64,000 nt of DNA from Bact-08 sp964533215 (GTDB taxonomy: Bacteria; Bacteroidota; Bacteroidia; Bacteroidales; UBA932): NCBI GenBank assembly GCA_964533215.1, contig CAZHLJ010000006.1, positions 67,172 to 131,171 of the forward strand, in the 5' to 3' direction. Positions 1 through 8,803 of this stretch are shown here, one piece after another. How positions within the stretch are numbered: position 1 is the first letter of the stretch; each line of letters starts with the position of its first letter. The position numbers and the translations under genes were made by a program. Below the pieces are notes generated by a model. It did no database searches and had not been told where the DNA came from. It worked only from the letters and a program-made list of their open reading frames with translations.

Positions 1-719
1 TCAAAAATCAGTTGGAAATTTTCCTTTGAACCTACACCGAAACCACCCGCAACAATTATTGGAGAACCTTTGATGTCAATTTTTTTATCTTCAATCTGTC
101 TTTCGATTATTTCTACAACAAAATCTGTGTCGTTAAGGATTGAATTCACATCAATCATATTTACCTCACCCTTAACAGGAACATCTAAGGCCTCTTTCTT
201 CATCACACCCTCTCTAACGGTAGCCATTTGTGGACGATGCTCAGGATTAACGATTGTAGCAATAATGTTACCTCCAAATGCAGGGCGAATCTGATAAAGG
301 AGATTGCTATAAACTGTTCCTGATTTTGAGTCTGTATGCTCTCCTATTTCAAGAGAAGTACAATCTGCTGTCAATCCGCTTACCAATGCGCTTGAGACAC
401 GTGGAGCCAAGTCTCGGCCAACACTAGTTGCCCCAAAAAGAGCGATCTGTGGATTCTCTGATTTAAAAAGAGCTATTGTAATTGCAGAATATGGAAGCGT
501 CAGGAAATTAATCAAACGAGGATCGTCTGCAATATGAACCTTTTTGGCACCGTATAGAAATAATTCATCTTTTAGGATTGCTACATTGTGCCCTATTAAA
601 AGAGCCTCTAAATTACAGGAAACCTCCTTTGCCAGAGAGCGGGCTTTGGTAAGCAGCTCCAGACTGACATCGCTGATCTTTCCGTTTTCTGTCTCGATGT
701 ATACTATTATATTGTTCAT
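1..719 (-). CDS. etfA: Electron transfer flavoprotein subunit alpha, partial (C-terminus beyond window)
   Basis: EtfA pairs with EtfB to pass electrons between acyl-CoA dehydrogenases or other flavoenzymes and downstream carriers in the cytoplasm. About 239 codons are present. The N-terminus begins MNNIIVYIETENGK, as in the family, and near the window edge the FAD-domain motif VAGGFGVGSKENF is seen, matching the family GGRGxGSxENF signature. EtfA is normally about 320-340 residues, so roughly the last 90 residues, including most of the FAD-binding domain, lie outside the window. The gene begins 18 bases after etfB ends, so the two are surely co-transcribed. The truncation is the window edge, not a mutation. 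Confidence 0.93.
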   Translation of the reverse strand, partial: MNNIIVYIETENGKISDVSLELLTKARSLAKEVSCNLEALLIGHNVAILKDELFLYGAKKVHIADDPRLINFLTLPYSAITIALFKSENPQIALFGATSVGRDLAPRVSSALVSGLTADCTSLEIGEHTDSKSGTVYSNLLYQIRPAFGGNIIATIVNPEHRPQMATVREGVMKKEALDVPVKGEVNMIDVNSILNDTDFVVEIIERQIEDKKIDIKGSPIIVAGGFGVGSKENFQLIF

Positions 720-737
720 TGTTGAATTTTTAGATTA

Positions 738-1610
738 TTAACCAATAGTGTGAGAAGATATAAGCTCTTTGATAAGTCCCTCGATATCTTCATCACTGGA
801 TGTTAGTTTCTTTGACTCTTTTGCTTGAAAAACGATGTTTTCTATCTTCTTTACTTTTGTTGGAGATCCTGAAAGTCCATAGTTGATTTCATCACCACCT
901 ACATCTGCAACACCCCATTCCGGAATCTGCAGATATTCAAGATTTGAAGCAGAAAGATATGAATTGTTCTCAGTATCCTGTTCTGTTACAGTCCTTGCAT
1001 GTTTATACTTCATCAGCTGTTTTGCATTTCTTGGCCTGCATGGAGCAGCTGTTGCATGAACAGTGATAAGGACAGGAGTAGGAGTTTTTACAATTTCTAT
1101 TCCTCTTTCCAATCTTCTTTTGATTGTAAGCTTTCCATTTTCGAAATCAATAATATCCTCTGCATAGGTAACCTGAGGAATATTGAGCTTCTCTGCAACC
1201 TGCGGTCCAACCTGAGCAGTGTCACCATCAATAGCTTGTCTGCCAGCTATTATTATGTCTGGCTGCATCTTTCTGATTGCCATGGAAAGAGCATATGAGG
1301 TTGCCAGTGTATCAGCACCTGCAAATTTACGATCTGTCAGAAGCACTCCTCCGTCAGCTCCTCTGAATAAACCCTCTCTTATTATCTCAGCCGCTCTGGA
1401 TGGGCCCATTGTAAGAAGACGAATTTCACTTCCTGGGAACTTATCCTTTAGTCTCAAAGCTTGTTCGAGAGCGTTCATGTCTTCCGGGTTAAAAATAGCA
1501 GGAAGGGCAGCACGGTTTACCGTACCATCTTCCTTCATGGCATTTTTCCCAACATTACGAGTATCTGGCACTTGCTTTGCCAGAACAACAATTTTAAATG
1601 TTTTAGTCAT
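738..1610 (-). CDS. etfB: Electron transfer flavoprotein subunit beta
   Basis: This is the 290-residue beta subunit of ETF. The N-terminus (IVVLAKQVPDT) and the nucleotide-binding motif AGRQAIDGDTAQVGP at residues 122-136 identify the family. The DGDTAQVGP form is the one found in ETFs of anaerobes that work with butyryl-CoA dehydrogenase and bifurcate electrons from NADH. From the motif alone I infer that bifurcation is possible here. The gene lies between a DUF3467 gene (16 bases upstream) and etfA (18 bases downstream) in one minus-strand operon. No acyl-CoA dehydrogenase is visible in the window, so the partner enzyme is unknown. Confidence 0.95.
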   Translation of the reverse strand: MTKTFKIVVLAKQVPDTRNVGKNAMKEDGTVNRAALPAIFNPEDMNALEQALRLKDKFPGSEIRLLTMGPSRAAEIIREGLFRGADGGVLLTDRKFAGADTLATSYALSMAIRKMQPDIIIAGRQAIDGDTAQVGPQVAEKLNIPQVTYAEDIIDFENGKLTIKRRLERGIEIVKTPTPVLITVHATAAPCRPRNAKQLMKYKHARTVTEQDTENNSYLSASNLEYLQIPEWGVADVGGDEINYGLSGSPTKVKKIENIVFQAKESKKLTSSDEDIEGLIKELISSHTIG

Positions 1611-1626
1611 ATTGTATTAAGGTATA

Positions 1627-1935
1627 TTATGCTTCGGCAGAGTTGCCGCCAAAGCCCATTGGAATAACATTGTTTGGTTCGTTATGAAGCTCTATCTCTC
1701 CATACTGTTTTTCAAATTTGGAAATATTATCCTGCAGTGCTAGATAGAGCCTTTTAGCATGCTCGGCAGTCATTATTATCCTGTTGTTTACCTGTGGTTT
1801 AGGCACCCCGGGCATCATGCGTATGAAGTCAAGGATAAATTCACTGCTTGAGTGAGTGATGATTGCAAGGTTCGAGTAAGACCCTTGAGCAACTTCACTG
1901 CTCAACTCTATATTCAATTCATTACTAGTGTCCAT
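1627..1935 (-). CDS. DUF3467 family protein
   Basis: This is a 102-residue protein with no signal peptide or membrane segment. Its pattern (NLAIITHSSSEFILDFIRM, a central PGVPKP, then MTAEHAKRLYLALQDNI) matches the DUF3467 family, small conserved bacterial proteins of unknown function. It is the first gene of an apparent operon with etfB and etfA, only 16 bases upstream of etfB, so it is probably expressed together with the ETF. No catalytic residues can be assigned. The start is fixed by the ATG at 1935, which lies about 25 bases downstream of a good Bacteroidota -7 box. The family call is firm; the function is not known. Confidence 0.85.
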   Translation of the reverse strand: MDTSNELNIELSSEVAQGSYSNLAIITHSSSEFILDFIRMMPGVPKPQVNNRIIMTAEHAKRLYLALQDNISKFEKQYGEIELHNEPNNVIPMGFGGNSAEA

Positions 1936-1960
1936 TCCTTATAAAATTATTAAAACCGGA

Positions 1961-1968
1961 CAAAGATA
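1961..1968 (-). promoter_or_regulatory. Putative -7 box for the DUF3467-etfBA operon
   Basis: On the minus strand this reads TATCTTTG, a perfect match to the Bacteroidota primary-sigma -7 consensus TAnnTTTG, 25 bases upstream of the DUF3467 start codon. No clear TTTG -33 box is present at the usual distance, so only the -7 element is called. Confidence 0.4.
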
Positions 1969-1990
1969 CGATTTTTTCTTATATGCGAAT

Positions 1991-2021
1991 TTTGCGGAGG
2001 TTTTATAAATGCTTAACTTTG
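1991..2021 (+). promoter_or_regulatory. Putative valS promoter (TTTG-N19-TAACTTTG)
   Basis: A -33 TTTG at 1991-1994 is followed after 19 bases by TAACTTTG at 2014-2021, an excellent match to the Bacteroidota promoter pattern. The expected start of transcription is about 20-25 bases before the valS ATG at 2052. It lies in the 116-base divergent intergenic region shared with the DUF3467-etf operon. Confidence 0.6.
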
Positions 2022-2051
2022 CTGTTTATTTAAAATAAATGCTCAAAAAAT

Positions 2052-4700
2052 ATGGAGATTCCAGCAAAATATGACCCAACATTAACTGAGGACAAATGGT
2101 ACTCATATTGGTTAAAGAATAATTTTTTTCATTCAGAACCTGATGACAGAGAGGCTTATACTATCGTAATCCCTCCACCAAACGTTACCGGAGTACTTCA
2201 TATGGGTCACATGCTCAACAATACTATTCAGGATGTGTTGATAAGACGCGCCAGAATGTTGGGAAAAAATGCTTGCTGGGTACCGGGAACAGATCATGCG
2301 TCAATTGCCACAGAGGCTAAGGTTGTAGCAAAGTTAAAGGCAGAAGGCATTGAGAAGAGTGATCTTACAAGAGATCAGTTTCTTGAGCATGCATGGGAGT
2401 GGAGAGAGAAGCATGGAGGAATAATTCTTGAGCAGTTAAAAAAGCTTGGAGCATCATGCGACTGGGAGAGGACTAAATTCACAATGGATCCGGATTTAAG
2501 CGAAGGTGTAATCAATACTTTCGTATATTTTTATAAAAAGGGGTGGATATACAGAGGGGTTAGAATGGTGAACTGGGATCCTGTCGGACAGACAGCTGTA
2601 AGCGACGAAGAGGTGATTCATAAAGAGACACAATCCAAGTTTTATTATCTCAGATACTTCATTTCAGAAAATGGAAAAGCGACTGACAGATATGTTACAA
2701 TTGCAACAACTCGTCCTGAGACAATAATGGCCGATGTGGCAATATGTGTCAATCCTGCAGATGAAAGATTTAAAGACCTTAAAGGGAAAAAAGTACTTAT
2801 TCCTCTTATCAATAAAGAGATTCCAATAATCGAAGATGAATATGTTACAATGGATTTTGGGACAGGTTGCCTGAAAATAACTCCAGCTCATGACATTAAC
2901 GACTACGAAATTGGTTTGAGACATAAGCTTCAGGTTATAGACATATTGGACAACTTCGGAAAACTTAACCAGAAAGCACAGATTCTTGTAGGAGAAGACC
3001 GCTTTGTAGCTCGCAAGAAAATAGTAAAAATGCTTGCAGAGGCCGGTAACTTTGAGAAAGAAGAGAATTATCTTTCTCAGGTCGGCTACTCAGAAAGGAC
3101 AAACGCCGTTATTGAACCAAAACTCTCTTTGCAGTGGTTCCTAAAGATGGAAGAAGGGGCCAAAAGCGCATTGGAATATGTAGAAAATGATAAGATCAGA
3201 CTAATTCCGGAAAAATACAAAAACACTTACAAACACTGGATGGAGAATGCTCATGACTGGTGCATATCACGTCAGCTTTGGTGGGGACAGAGGATTCCTG
3301 CATGGTATCTTCCGGACGGCAGTTTTGTAGTTGAGCCTGACGAAATGGCTGCTCTAGAATCAGCAAGAAAAATCAATCCTTCCATAAAGCCGGAGGATTT
3401 GAGGCAAGATGAAGATGTACTTGATACGTGGTTCTCATCATGGTTGTGGCCAATTTCAGTGTTTGATGCAAGCAAGCCAGGTTTTCCGGATAAATCACCA
3501 AACAAGGAACTTGCATACTATTATCCTACAAACGATCTGATAACTGCTCCTGAAATACTCTTCTTCTGGGTTGCCAGAATGGTTATGGCAGGACACGAAT
3601 TCTGCGGAACTCTACCTTTCAGAAACGTATATCTTACAGGGATTGTCCGTGACAAACAGGGGCGTAAAATGTCGAAATCTCTAGGTAACTCTCCTGACCC
3701 AATAAAACTGATAGAACAATATGGTGCAGATGGCGTACGCATGGGCATGTTACTGTGCAGCAACGCCGGAAACGATATTCTTTTTGATGAAAGTCAGGTC
3801 GAACAAGGAAGGAATTTTTCTAACAAAATATGGAATGCCTATAGATTGATTCAAGGATGGAAAGTTGATCAATCTATGGAAGCAAATCCTCAGAGCAAGA
3901 TTGCTGTCAAATGGTTCGATAATCTGCTTTCGCAATCAATTGAAACCATAAACGATCATTTTGACAAGTTCAGGCTTTCAGATGCTTTAATGCTGGTATA
4001 CAAACTATTCTGGGATGATTTTTGCTCATGGTATTTAGAGATAATCAAACCTGTAATGGGAGGCTCTATGGATAAGGAAACCTATGACGGCACAATCGGC
4101 TTTTTTGACAAATTACTCAAACTGCTTCATCCATATATGCCTTTCATAACTGAAGAGCTATGGCATAATCTGGAGGAGAGAAGGGATGGTGAAAGTTTAA
4201 TGCTTCAGCAGCAGCCAAAACCGGAAAAATACTCCACAGAGCTTATTACCAAGGTAGAACAGGCAAAAGGTGCGATTGTAAACATAAGAAGCATCAGACA
4301 GGCTAAGGGTATTTCTCCAAAAGAGCCTCTGGAGCTTTTTGTAAAAGGCGATTTTTCTGAAGATCTTCACCCCGTTATTGCAAAAATGGCAAATGTCTCT
4401 TCCATTAAACCAATGTCAATGCAGTCAGGACAATCAGGCTCTTCATTCATGGTAGGAACCGTTGAGTTTTCGCTTTCATTGGGCAATTTGGTAAATGTAG
4501 AGGAGGAGATAAGCAAGATTGATGCAGAAATCAAGCATCTGGAAGGTTTCCTTATTGGTGTGAACAATAAGCTGTCAAATGAGAAATTTGTCAGCAGTGC
4601 TCCTAAGAATGTTGTGGAAATGGAACAAAAAAAGCAGAATGATGCTCAGACAAAAATTGCAAGTCTGACACAACTGAAAAAAGAATTGACAAATAAATAA
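2052..4700 (+). CDS. valS: Valine--tRNA ligase
   Basis: This cytoplasmic class I aminoacyl-tRNA synthetase of 882 residues charges tRNA-Val. The HIGH-type motif is HMGH at residues 50-53 (in PPPNVTGVLHMGH), and the KMSKS loop (GRKMSKSLGNS) is near residue 540. The central editing (CP1) domain contains the TTRPETIMADVA motif. The C-terminal end is a valine-specific coiled-coil arm (EEEISKIDAEIKHLEGFL and onward), which separates ValS from IleS and LeuS. The length is normal for ValS. The gene has its own promoter and appears to lead a plus-strand run with the thioesterase, tatA, tatC, ABC-F and rlmB genes, with gaps of 3-32 bases or small overlaps. Confidence 0.98.
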   Translation: MEIPAKYDPTLTEDKWYSYWLKNNFFHSEPDDREAYTIVIPPPNVTGVLHMGHMLNNTIQDVLIRRARMLGKNACWVPGTDHASIATEAKVVAKLKAEGIEKSDLTRDQFLEHAWEWREKHGGIILEQLKKLGASCDWERTKFTMDPDLSEGVINTFVYFYKKGWIYRGVRMVNWDPVGQTAVSDEEVIHKETQSKFYYLRYFISENGKATDRYVTIATTRPETIMADVAICVNPADERFKDLKGKKVLIPLINKEIPIIEDEYVTMDFGTGCLKITPAHDINDYEIGLRHKLQVIDILDNFGKLNQKAQILVGEDRFVARKKIVKMLAEAGNFEKEENYLSQVGYSERTNAVIEPKLSLQWFLKMEEGAKSALEYVENDKIRLIPEKYKNTYKHWMENAHDWCISRQLWWGQRIPAWYLPDGSFVVEPDEMAALESARKINPSIKPEDLRQDEDVLDTWFSSWLWPISVFDASKPGFPDKSPNKELAYYYPTNDLITAPEILFFWVARMVMAGHEFCGTLPFRNVYLTGIVRDKQGRKMSKSLGNSPDPIKLIEQYGADGVRMGMLLCSNAGNDILFDESQVEQGRNFSNKIWNAYRLIQGWKVDQSMEANPQSKIAVKWFDNLLSQSIETINDHFDKFRLSDALMLVYKLFWDDFCSWYLEIIKPVMGGSMDKETYDGTIGFFDKLLKLLHPYMPFITEELWHNLEERRDGESLMLQQQPKPEKYSTELITKVEQAKGAIVNIRSIRQAKGISPKEPLELFVKGDFSEDLHPVIAKMANVSSIKPMSMQSGQSGSSFMVGTVEFSLSLGNLVNVEEEISKIDAEIKHLEGFLIGVNNKLSNEKFVSSAPKNVVEMEQKKQNDAQTKIASLTQLKKELTNK

Positions 4701-4703
4701 CTT

Positions 4704-5117
4704 ATGTACGTTTCAGAGACAACACTAGAGGTAAGATATTATGAAACAGACCTTATGGGAATAGTTCATCATTCAAATTACATTAGGTATTTTGAATGTG
4801 GACGCCACGTTGCACTTGTAAATCTAGGAATCCCTATTCAGAAAATTGAAGAGGCAGGGATAATGATGCCAGTGGTCAATGTTACCTGCAATTACAAGAC
4901 TCCGGCAAAACAAGGCGACATTCTAAGGATAGTAAGCACAATATCTGCTCCTCCAAAAGCAAGGGTAGTCATTGAAACTGTTATATACAATGAACTGAAT
5001 CAGATCGTCTGCAATGGGAGTGTAACATTGGGTTTCATACATAAGGAGACCAGAAAACCCACAAGAGCTCCTCAGTACTTTGTCGATAAATTTGCCCCAT
5101 ATTTTGAGAATAATTAA
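4704..5117 (+). CDS. Acyl-CoA thioesterase, YbgC/FadM hotdog family
   Basis: This 137-residue single-domain hotdog (4HBT) protein is predicted to hydrolyse an acyl-CoA in the cytoplasm. The signature is ETDLMGIVHHSNYIRYFE near residues 14-31, where the Asp in the (Y/E)TDxMGxVxH(S/A)xY pattern is the family catalytic residue. It starts three bases after the valS stop, so it is translated from the same message. The natural substrate cannot be told from sequence. Members of this family range from tol-pal-linked YbgC to 4-hydroxybenzoyl-CoA thioesterases, and no tol-pal genes are nearby. Confidence 0.88.
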   Translation: MYVSETTLEVRYYETDLMGIVHHSNYIRYFECGRHVALVNLGIPIQKIEEAGIMMPVVNVTCNYKTPAKQGDILRIVSTISAPPKARVVIETVIYNELNQIVCNGSVTLGFIHKETRKPTRAPQYFVDKFAPYFENN

Positions 5118-5135
5118 TTCTAAATTAAAAATACA

Positions 5136-5348
5136 ATGAATCATCTATTACTTTTCGGAACACTCGGAACTGGTGAAATTCTGATATTGGCACTGATCGT
5201 CCTTCTCCTTTTCGGAGGAAAGAAGATTCCAGAACTTATGAAAGGAATCGGCAAAGGTGTCAGAAGCTTCAAGGACGGAGTAAAGGGTATCGAGGATGAT
5301 ATCAAGGACTCTTCTCCAGATAAAGAGAATAAAGGGGAAAACAAATAG
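5136..5348 (+). CDS. tatA: Sec-independent protein translocase subunit TatA
   Basis: This is a 70-residue pore-forming component of the twin-arginine translocase in the cytoplasmic membrane. It has one N-terminal membrane helix (ILILALIVLLLFGGKKIPEL), the family FGxKKIPEL hinge at about residues 26-34, an amphipathic helix (GIGKGVRSFKDGVKG), and a charged tail. Its stop overlaps the tatC start by one base, giving a compact tatAC operon with no separate tatB. This fits the minimal Tat systems of many Bacteroidota. Confidence 0.94.
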   Translation: MNHLLLFGTLGTGEILILALIVLLLFGGKKIPELMKGIGKGVRSFKDGVKGIEDDIKDSSPDKENKGENK

Positions 5349-6130
5349 TGACAAAAGAGATGACATTTTGGGAACACCTGGATGAGCTTAGAAAAGTCTT
5401 GTTCCGCTCAGCCATTGTTGTTTTCGTGTTAATGCTTGTCATTTTTGCAAATAAGGACTTTGTCTTTGATAAAATAATTTTTGCACCTATCAATTCTGAT
5501 TTCATTCTTTACCAATGGCTTAGAGAGTTATCATTATGGCTAGGTATGCCATCTATCGCACCGGAACCTTTCAGTCTTAAGTTGATAAACATTGAGCTTT
5601 CCTCACAATTCTTCACACATGTAAATGTCTCAATGACACTGGCCTTTGTACTTTCTGTCCCTTTCATTTTGTATCAACTATGGACTTTTGTAAAGCCTGG
5701 CTTATACGAGAAAGAGAAGAGAGCTATTACGTTGGCTTTCAGCTTTGCGTCGGTACTCTTCTTTTTAGGTGTGCTAGTAGGATACTATCTGCTATTCCCT
5801 TTGACCGTAAGGTTTCTTGGAACCTATCAGGTAAGCGAGGCTGTTGTAAACCAGATATCGCTCAAATCCTACATCTCCATGTTCACTTGGCTGATACTCA
5901 TAATGGGTGTTGTCTTTGAAATGCCTGCTCTTGCAAGCATATTGTCCAGAATGGGAATCCTTAGCAAAAGCTTTCTTAAAAAATACCGTAAGCATGCATT
6001 TGTGATACTTATGGTTGTTGCAGCGATTATTACTCCAACAGGGGATCCTTTCACCCTTTTTGTCGTTGGTGCTCCACTATACTTTTTATATGAATTTAGC
6101 ATCTTGATTTGTCGTGATTTCAATAAATAA
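5348..6130 (+). CDS. tatC: Sec-independent protein translocase subunit TatC
   Basis: This 260-residue polytopic membrane protein is the twin-arginine signal receptor of the Tat system. Its start is a GTG at 5348 that shares a base with the tatA stop. The cytoplasmic N-terminus MTFWEHLDELRKVLFRS matches the TatC signature (FxxHLxELRxRL). Six hydrophobic segments can be seen, and the conserved loop FVKPGLYEKEKR follows the second. Folded, cofactor-bearing proteins would be its cargo, but no Tat substrate is obvious in the window. The coding end overlaps the next gene by 17 bases. Confidence 0.95.
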   Translation: MTKEMTFWEHLDELRKVLFRSAIVVFVLMLVIFANKDFVFDKIIFAPINSDFILYQWLRELSLWLGMPSIAPEPFSLKLINIELSSQFFTHVNVSMTLAFVLSVPFILYQLWTFVKPGLYEKEKRAITLAFSFASVLFFLGVLVGYYLLFPLTVRFLGTYQVSEAVVNQISLKSYISMFTWLILIMGVVFEMPALASILSRMGILSKSFLKKYRKHAFVILMVVAAIITPTGDPFTLFVVGAPLYFLYEFSILICRDFNK

Positions 6131-8030
6131 CCTGACTGTCTCCTTTGGAGGATTTACACTTCTAAATGACATTAATTTTCACGTAAGTGACAAGGATAGG
6201 ATCGGTCTTGTTGGCAAGAACGGTTCCGGCAAGTCTACTCTCCTTAAAATTATAATAGGAATAAACAAACCCTCTTCGGGGCAGGTTTTAAAACCTTCTG
6301 AACTTACTATCGGATACCTCCCGCAGCAAATGGAACATGCTAAGGACAAAACTGTAATCCAGGAGGCTCTGACAGCCTTTTCCAGTTATTATGACATGCT
6401 TTCAGAACTTGAGAGGATAAATCAGGAACTTTCAGATAGAGATGATTATGAAAGTGAAGATTATCACAAACTGATTGTCAAGCTCAACGATATAAACGAC
6501 AGGGTTCACTATTTCGGATCTGACAATCCTGAAGGACTTGCTGAAAAAACTCTTTTGGGCCTTGGCTTCAAGCGAGATGAACTCGATCGACAGACTCATA
6601 CCTTCAGTCAAGGGTGGAATATGAGGATCGAGTTGGCAAAAGTTCTTTTAAGGAAACCGGATTTGCTGCTTCTTGACGAGCCTACCAACCATCTAGATAT
6701 TGAATCCATACAATGGCTAGAGGAATATCTTGAGAATTACAGCGGATCGCTTGTGCTTATATCCCATGACAGACAATTTCTAGATAATGCCACCAACAGG
6801 ACCGTTGAGCTTATGCTCAGTAAGGCTTATGACTATAAAGTTCCATATTCCAGATATCTGGAGTTGCGGAAAGAGAGAATTGAACAGCAAAGAGCAGCTT
6901 ACGACAACCAGCAGAAACTGATAGAAAAAACGGAAGAGTTTATAGAAAAATTCAGATACAAGGCTACAAAATCGAATCAGGTACAGTCAAGAATAAAGCA
7001 GCTGGATAAAATTGACAGGATTGAGATTGACGAGGAGGATAAATCCACACTTGCCGTCAAATTTCCGCCATCGCCAAGATCGGGACAGGTGGTTGTTGAG
7101 ACAAAAGATCTAAAGATGCAGTTCGGACAGAAGGTCATCTTTGATAAGGCAAATATCATTATCGAGAGAGGAGAGAAGGTGGCATTTGTGGGAAGGAACG
7201 GTGAAGGAAAGACCACACTTATGAGGCTTATTACAGGTGAACTGACCCCAAAAAGCGGTGTGCTTAACATCGGACATAATGTATTGATGGGTTATTATGC
7301 TCAGAATCAGGAGGATATTTTAGATAAAACCGATACTGTATTTGACACTCTGGATAAAATTGCTGTCGGAGATGTCCGCACAAAGCTAAGGGATATTTTA
7401 GGTGCATTTTTGTTCAAAGGCGAAGATGTAGATAAAAAGGTTGCTGTTCTTAGTGGTGGAGAGAGAGCTCGTCTGGCTATGGCCAAGCTGATACTGAAAC
7501 CTCATAATCTGCTTGCACTGGATGAACCGACCAATCATATGGATATAAGATCCAAAGATGTCTTGAAGCAGGCATTGACAGACTATGACGGTTCCTTGAT
7601 TCTTGTATCCCATGACAGAGACTTCCTGGAGGGGCTTGTGAGCAAAGTATATGAATTCAGAGATGGTAGGGTGAAAGAACATCTTGGAAGTATCAAGGAG
7701 TTCCTTGCCAAGAAAAAGATGGAGCATCTCAGGGAGCTGGAAATCCCAGCTGTTGTAGAGAAGGTATCTGAAATTGCCGATGAGGCCAAAAAGGAACCGC
7801 TATCATATATCGAGCAGAAAGAGATTGAAAAAGAAAACAGAAAAAAAAGAAACCTGATTGACAGGTGCGAAAAAAGAGTTGATTTTCTGGAAAAGAAAAT
7901 CGCCGAAATTGAAAAAATACTTGCAGAACCTCAGAAAAACCAGTCTTTCGATCAAGTTCTGATTGAATACAATGGTTATAAAAAAGAGCTTGACACAAGA
8001 TTAGAGGAGTGGGAGACACTCCAAAGCTAG
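6114..8030 (+). CDS. ABC-F family ATP-binding protein (ribosome-associated type)
   Basis: This 638-residue soluble protein has two ABC domains and no membrane segment, which defines the ABC-F class of ribosome-binding ATPases. The first domain has Walker A GLVGKNGSGKSTLL near residue 35 and DEPTNHLD. The second has GRNGEGKTTLM and DEPTNHMD. The first signature is degenerate (FSQGWNMR), while the second is standard (LSGGERARL). A charged linker joins the domains, and a C-terminal coiled coil (KKRNLIDRCEKRVDFLEKKI) resembles Uup/YdiF members. The GTG start at 6114 overlaps tatC and gives the typical N-terminus MISINNLTVSFGGF. The precise role (translation factor or antibiotic protection) cannot be decided from sequence. 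Confidence 0.93.
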   Translation: MISINNLTVSFGGFTLLNDINFHVSDKDRIGLVGKNGSGKSTLLKIIIGINKPSSGQVLKPSELTIGYLPQQMEHAKDKTVIQEALTAFSSYYDMLSELERINQELSDRDDYESEDYHKLIVKLNDINDRVHYFGSDNPEGLAEKTLLGLGFKRDELDRQTHTFSQGWNMRIELAKVLLRKPDLLLLDEPTNHLDIESIQWLEEYLENYSGSLVLISHDRQFLDNATNRTVELMLSKAYDYKVPYSRYLELRKERIEQQRAAYDNQQKLIEKTEEFIEKFRYKATKSNQVQSRIKQLDKIDRIEIDEEDKSTLAVKFPPSPRSGQVVVETKDLKMQFGQKVIFDKANIIIERGEKVAFVGRNGEGKTTLMRLITGELTPKSGVLNIGHNVLMGYYAQNQEDILDKTDTVFDTLDKIAVGDVRTKLRDILGAFLFKGEDVDKKVAVLSGGERARLAMAKLILKPHNLLALDEPTNHMDIRSKDVLKQALTDYDGSLILVSHDRDFLEGLVSKVYEFRDGRVKEHLGSIKEFLAKKKMEHLRELEIPAVVEKVSEIADEAKKEPLSYIEQKEIEKENRKKRNLIDRCEKRVDFLEKKIAEIEKILAEPQKNQSFDQVLIEYNGYKKELDTRLEEWETLQS

Positions 8031-8062
8031 AAATAAATACATTTACACAAAAATAACTGAGG

Positions 8063-8803
8063 ATGGAGCAAAAATCACATTATCTCTTTGGAATGCACTC
8101 TGTAATAGAGGCTGTAGAGAGCAACAAGAAAATCGAGAAGGTTCTCTTTAAACAAGGTCTGGAGGGAACTCAATTTCGCCTTCTTGTAGAAAAATTGCAA
8201 CAGAAGGAGATTCCTGTTCAATTTGTTCCCGCCGAGAAGCTCAACAGTATTACAAGAGGTTCTCACCAAGGAGTGATTGCATATATTTCACAGATTGAAT
8301 ACTACCCCATTGAAGAGATGGTGGAAAACGCGTTTAAGAAAAGTAAGAACCCATTGATAGTCCTTCTTGACGGCGTAAGTGATGTGAGAAACTTCGGTGC
8401 TATTGCCAGATCAGCAGAATGTGCAGGAGTAGCAGGGATTATTCTTCCTGCAAAAGGTGGTGCTGCGGTGAATGCAGATGCCATTAAGACCTCAGCTGGT
8501 GCCTTGCTGAGAATCTCTACTTCCAAGGTTGCAAACCTCCGGGTAGCTATCTATTATCTTTTAGAATCAGGCTTTCAGATAGTCGCTGCCGATGAAAAAG
8601 CGGTAAAAAGCATTTATGAAATAGACTTTAAAAAACCTACGGCAGTCATTATGGGTTCAGAAGAGAAGGGTATTTCAGATTCAATTCTTGCACTATCAAC
8701 AGAAAAGGCAAAAATCCCACTTCTAGGAGAGATAGGTTCTTTAAATGTCTCCGTCGCTGCTTCTGTTGTTATGTTTGAAGCCGTCAGACAGAAGAACGTC
8801 TGA
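8063..8803 (+). CDS. rlmB: 23S rRNA (guanosine-2'-O)-methyltransferase RlmB
   Basis: This 246-residue SpoU/TrmH-class (SPOUT) enzyme is predicted to 2'-O-methylate G2251 in the 23S rRNA P loop with S-adenosylmethionine. An N-terminal substrate-binding domain opens with FGMHSVIEAVESNKKIEKVL, followed by the knotted catalytic domain with motif 1 DVRNFGAIARSAE, motif 2 VIMGSEEKGIS and motif 3 LLGEIGSLNVSVAASVV. The length and N-terminal domain fit RlmB better than TrmH. It is the last gene of the valS run, and its 3' end overlaps the convergent SpoU gene by 20 bases. Confidence 0.92.
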   Translation: MEQKSHYLFGMHSVIEAVESNKKIEKVLFKQGLEGTQFRLLVEKLQQKEIPVQFVPAEKLNSITRGSHQGVIAYISQIEYYPIEEMVENAFKKSKNPLIVLLDGVSDVRNFGAIARSAECAGVAGIILPAKGGAAVNADAIKTSAGALLRISTSKVANLRVAIYYLLESGFQIVAADEKAVKSIYEIDFKKPTAVIMGSEEKGISDSILALSTEKAKIPLLGEIGSLNVSVAASVVMFEAVRQKNV

